A stretch of 64,000 bases of DNA from Bacteroidota bacterium. Its GTDB lineage: Bacteria; Bacteroidota; Bacteroidia; B-17B0; Aurantibacillaceae. The stretch is taken from contig JACCXH010000050.1 in the NCBI GenBank assembly GCA_013697245.1, positions 1 to 64,000 on the forward strand. The letters are read 5' to 3'. Of this stretch, positions 63,480 to 64,000 are shown piece after piece (position 1 is the first letter of the stretch; each line of letters begins with the position of its first letter). The notes under the pieces are model-generated. The model had not been told where the DNA came from. It saw nothing but the letters and a program-made list of their open reading frames with translations, and ran no database searches. The position numbers and the translations under genes are program-made.

Positions 63480-64000
63480 ATGAAAATAGAAATTGACATA
63501 CTTCTTGGAAAATATCTTTCAGGTAACGCTTCAGAAGAAGAGGAAAAAAAAGTAAACGACTGGTTGAAAGAAGATCCAGCTAATGAAGAAGAATTGGCTC
63601 GGATAAAAAAGATCTGGGACCTTTCATTACATTTAAAAAAGGACGATACAACGGATGCTGAAAAAGCCTGGCAGGATTTTAAATTACTTGCGGAAACAAG
63701 AAATATTCCTACCACAAGAAAAAATCAGTTTTACCCTATTAGGATAGCAGCTGCCATATTATTGATCGCTGTTTTTTTTATTCTTATTAAATTTTTTGCA
63801 GTAAATACAACCGTACCTGCTACCACTCCTATTACAGAAGAAAGGCAAGCTATTAAAGAAGAAAAAATGGCAACAATTGCCATAACAACTGTGAAAACAA
63901 AAGACACGGCAAAAACTTTTTATCTGCCGGATAGCAGCTGTGTCCACCTAAACACTAACAGCACTTTTGTGTATCCGGAAAAATTTGACGGTCCGGAAAG
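63480..64000 (+). CDS. FecR-family anti-sigma factor, truncated by window end
   Basis: The 5' part (173 codons) of a FecR-type anti-sigma gene, starting at the ATG at 63480 and running off the window. A cytoplasmic helical sigma-binding region (KIEIDILLGKYLSGNASEEE, then KVNDWLKEDPANEEELARIK) is followed by one transmembrane helix (about 83-102, IRIAAAILLIAVFFILIKFF). The periplasmic FecR motif follows near the end: FYLPDSSCVHLNTNSTFVYP. It should hold the upstream ECF sigma factor inactive until a signal arrives from an outer-membrane receptor. Confidence 0.9.
   Translation, partial: MKIEIDILLGKYLSGNASEEEEKKVNDWLKEDPANEEELARIKKIWDLSLHLKKDDTTDAEKAWQDFKLLAETRNIPTTRKNQFYPIRIAAAILLIAVFFILIKFFAVNTTVPATTPITEERQAIKEEKMATIAITTVKTKDTAKTFYLPDSSCVHLNTNSTFVYPEKFDGPE

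Noticed and set aside
1-64000. tRNA or rRNA genes
   Set aside because: No cloverleaf arms with a GTTCGAATC-type T loop or rRNA core sequence were found in the intergenic regions.

Overview
The window comes from a low-GC member of the Bacteroidota. The evidence is the set of proteins with type IX secretion (T9SS) C-terminal sorting domains, a gldC gliding gene, a PorG/DUF6089-like outer-membrane barrel, an ECF sigma / FecR pair, TAnnTTTG-like -7 promoter boxes, and core genes whose best-remembered relatives are all from this phylum. Species cannot be named from the sequence alone.

Layout. 1-124: clustered ~23-bp repeats resembling the multi-repeat end of an IS21-type element. 181-7077: three minus-strand T9SS cargo genes, the last two being tandem paralogues. 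7078-13400: a small accessory element of about 6 kb. It has a tyrosine recombinase, two excisionase-like HTH proteins, an acidic 80-aa protein, an unrecognised 270-aa protein, and a 564-aa zinc-finger/RecA-like ATPase flanked on both sides by copies of one 12-bp palindrome. It also carries several intrinsic terminators, an 11-bp tandem array behind the integrase and a long imperfect hairpin at its left side. There are no conjugation or capsid genes. This is the best candidate in the window for something undescribed.

13567-44192 is mostly ordinary chromosome: serC, a WG-repeat protein, CoA-type Nudix hydrolase, ribBA, an MBL-fold protein, a cyclase-family hydrolase, fumarylacetoacetase, an orphan MoxR ATPase next to a giant TraB/GumN protein, trxB, a thioesterase, a secreted lectin-like protein, a tandem universal stress protein, ettA, a DUF2779 nuclease, pyrD, HMG-CoA lyase, an LRR protein, an M23/LysM peptidase and an M1-type metallopeptidase. 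44393-51708: a possible 55-aa missed peptide, then a signalling operon of a TPR / six-GAF / SpoIIE phosphatase, a HisKA_2-type kinase whose ATP-binding boxes look degenerate, and a single-domain response regulator with intact key residues.

51805-64000: sppA, a FolK-deoxynucleoside kinase fusion, an OmpA-family protein, gldC, rsmD with its usual DUF3822 neighbour, a lipoprotein, a RecD2-like helicase, a PorG-like barrel, a GNAT acetyltransferase, and an ECF sigma factor followed by a FecR-type anti-sigma gene cut by the window end. T9SS cargo, GldC and the PorG-like barrel together suggest an organism with T9SS secretion and perhaps gliding. No rRNA, tRNA or CRISPR array was seen.
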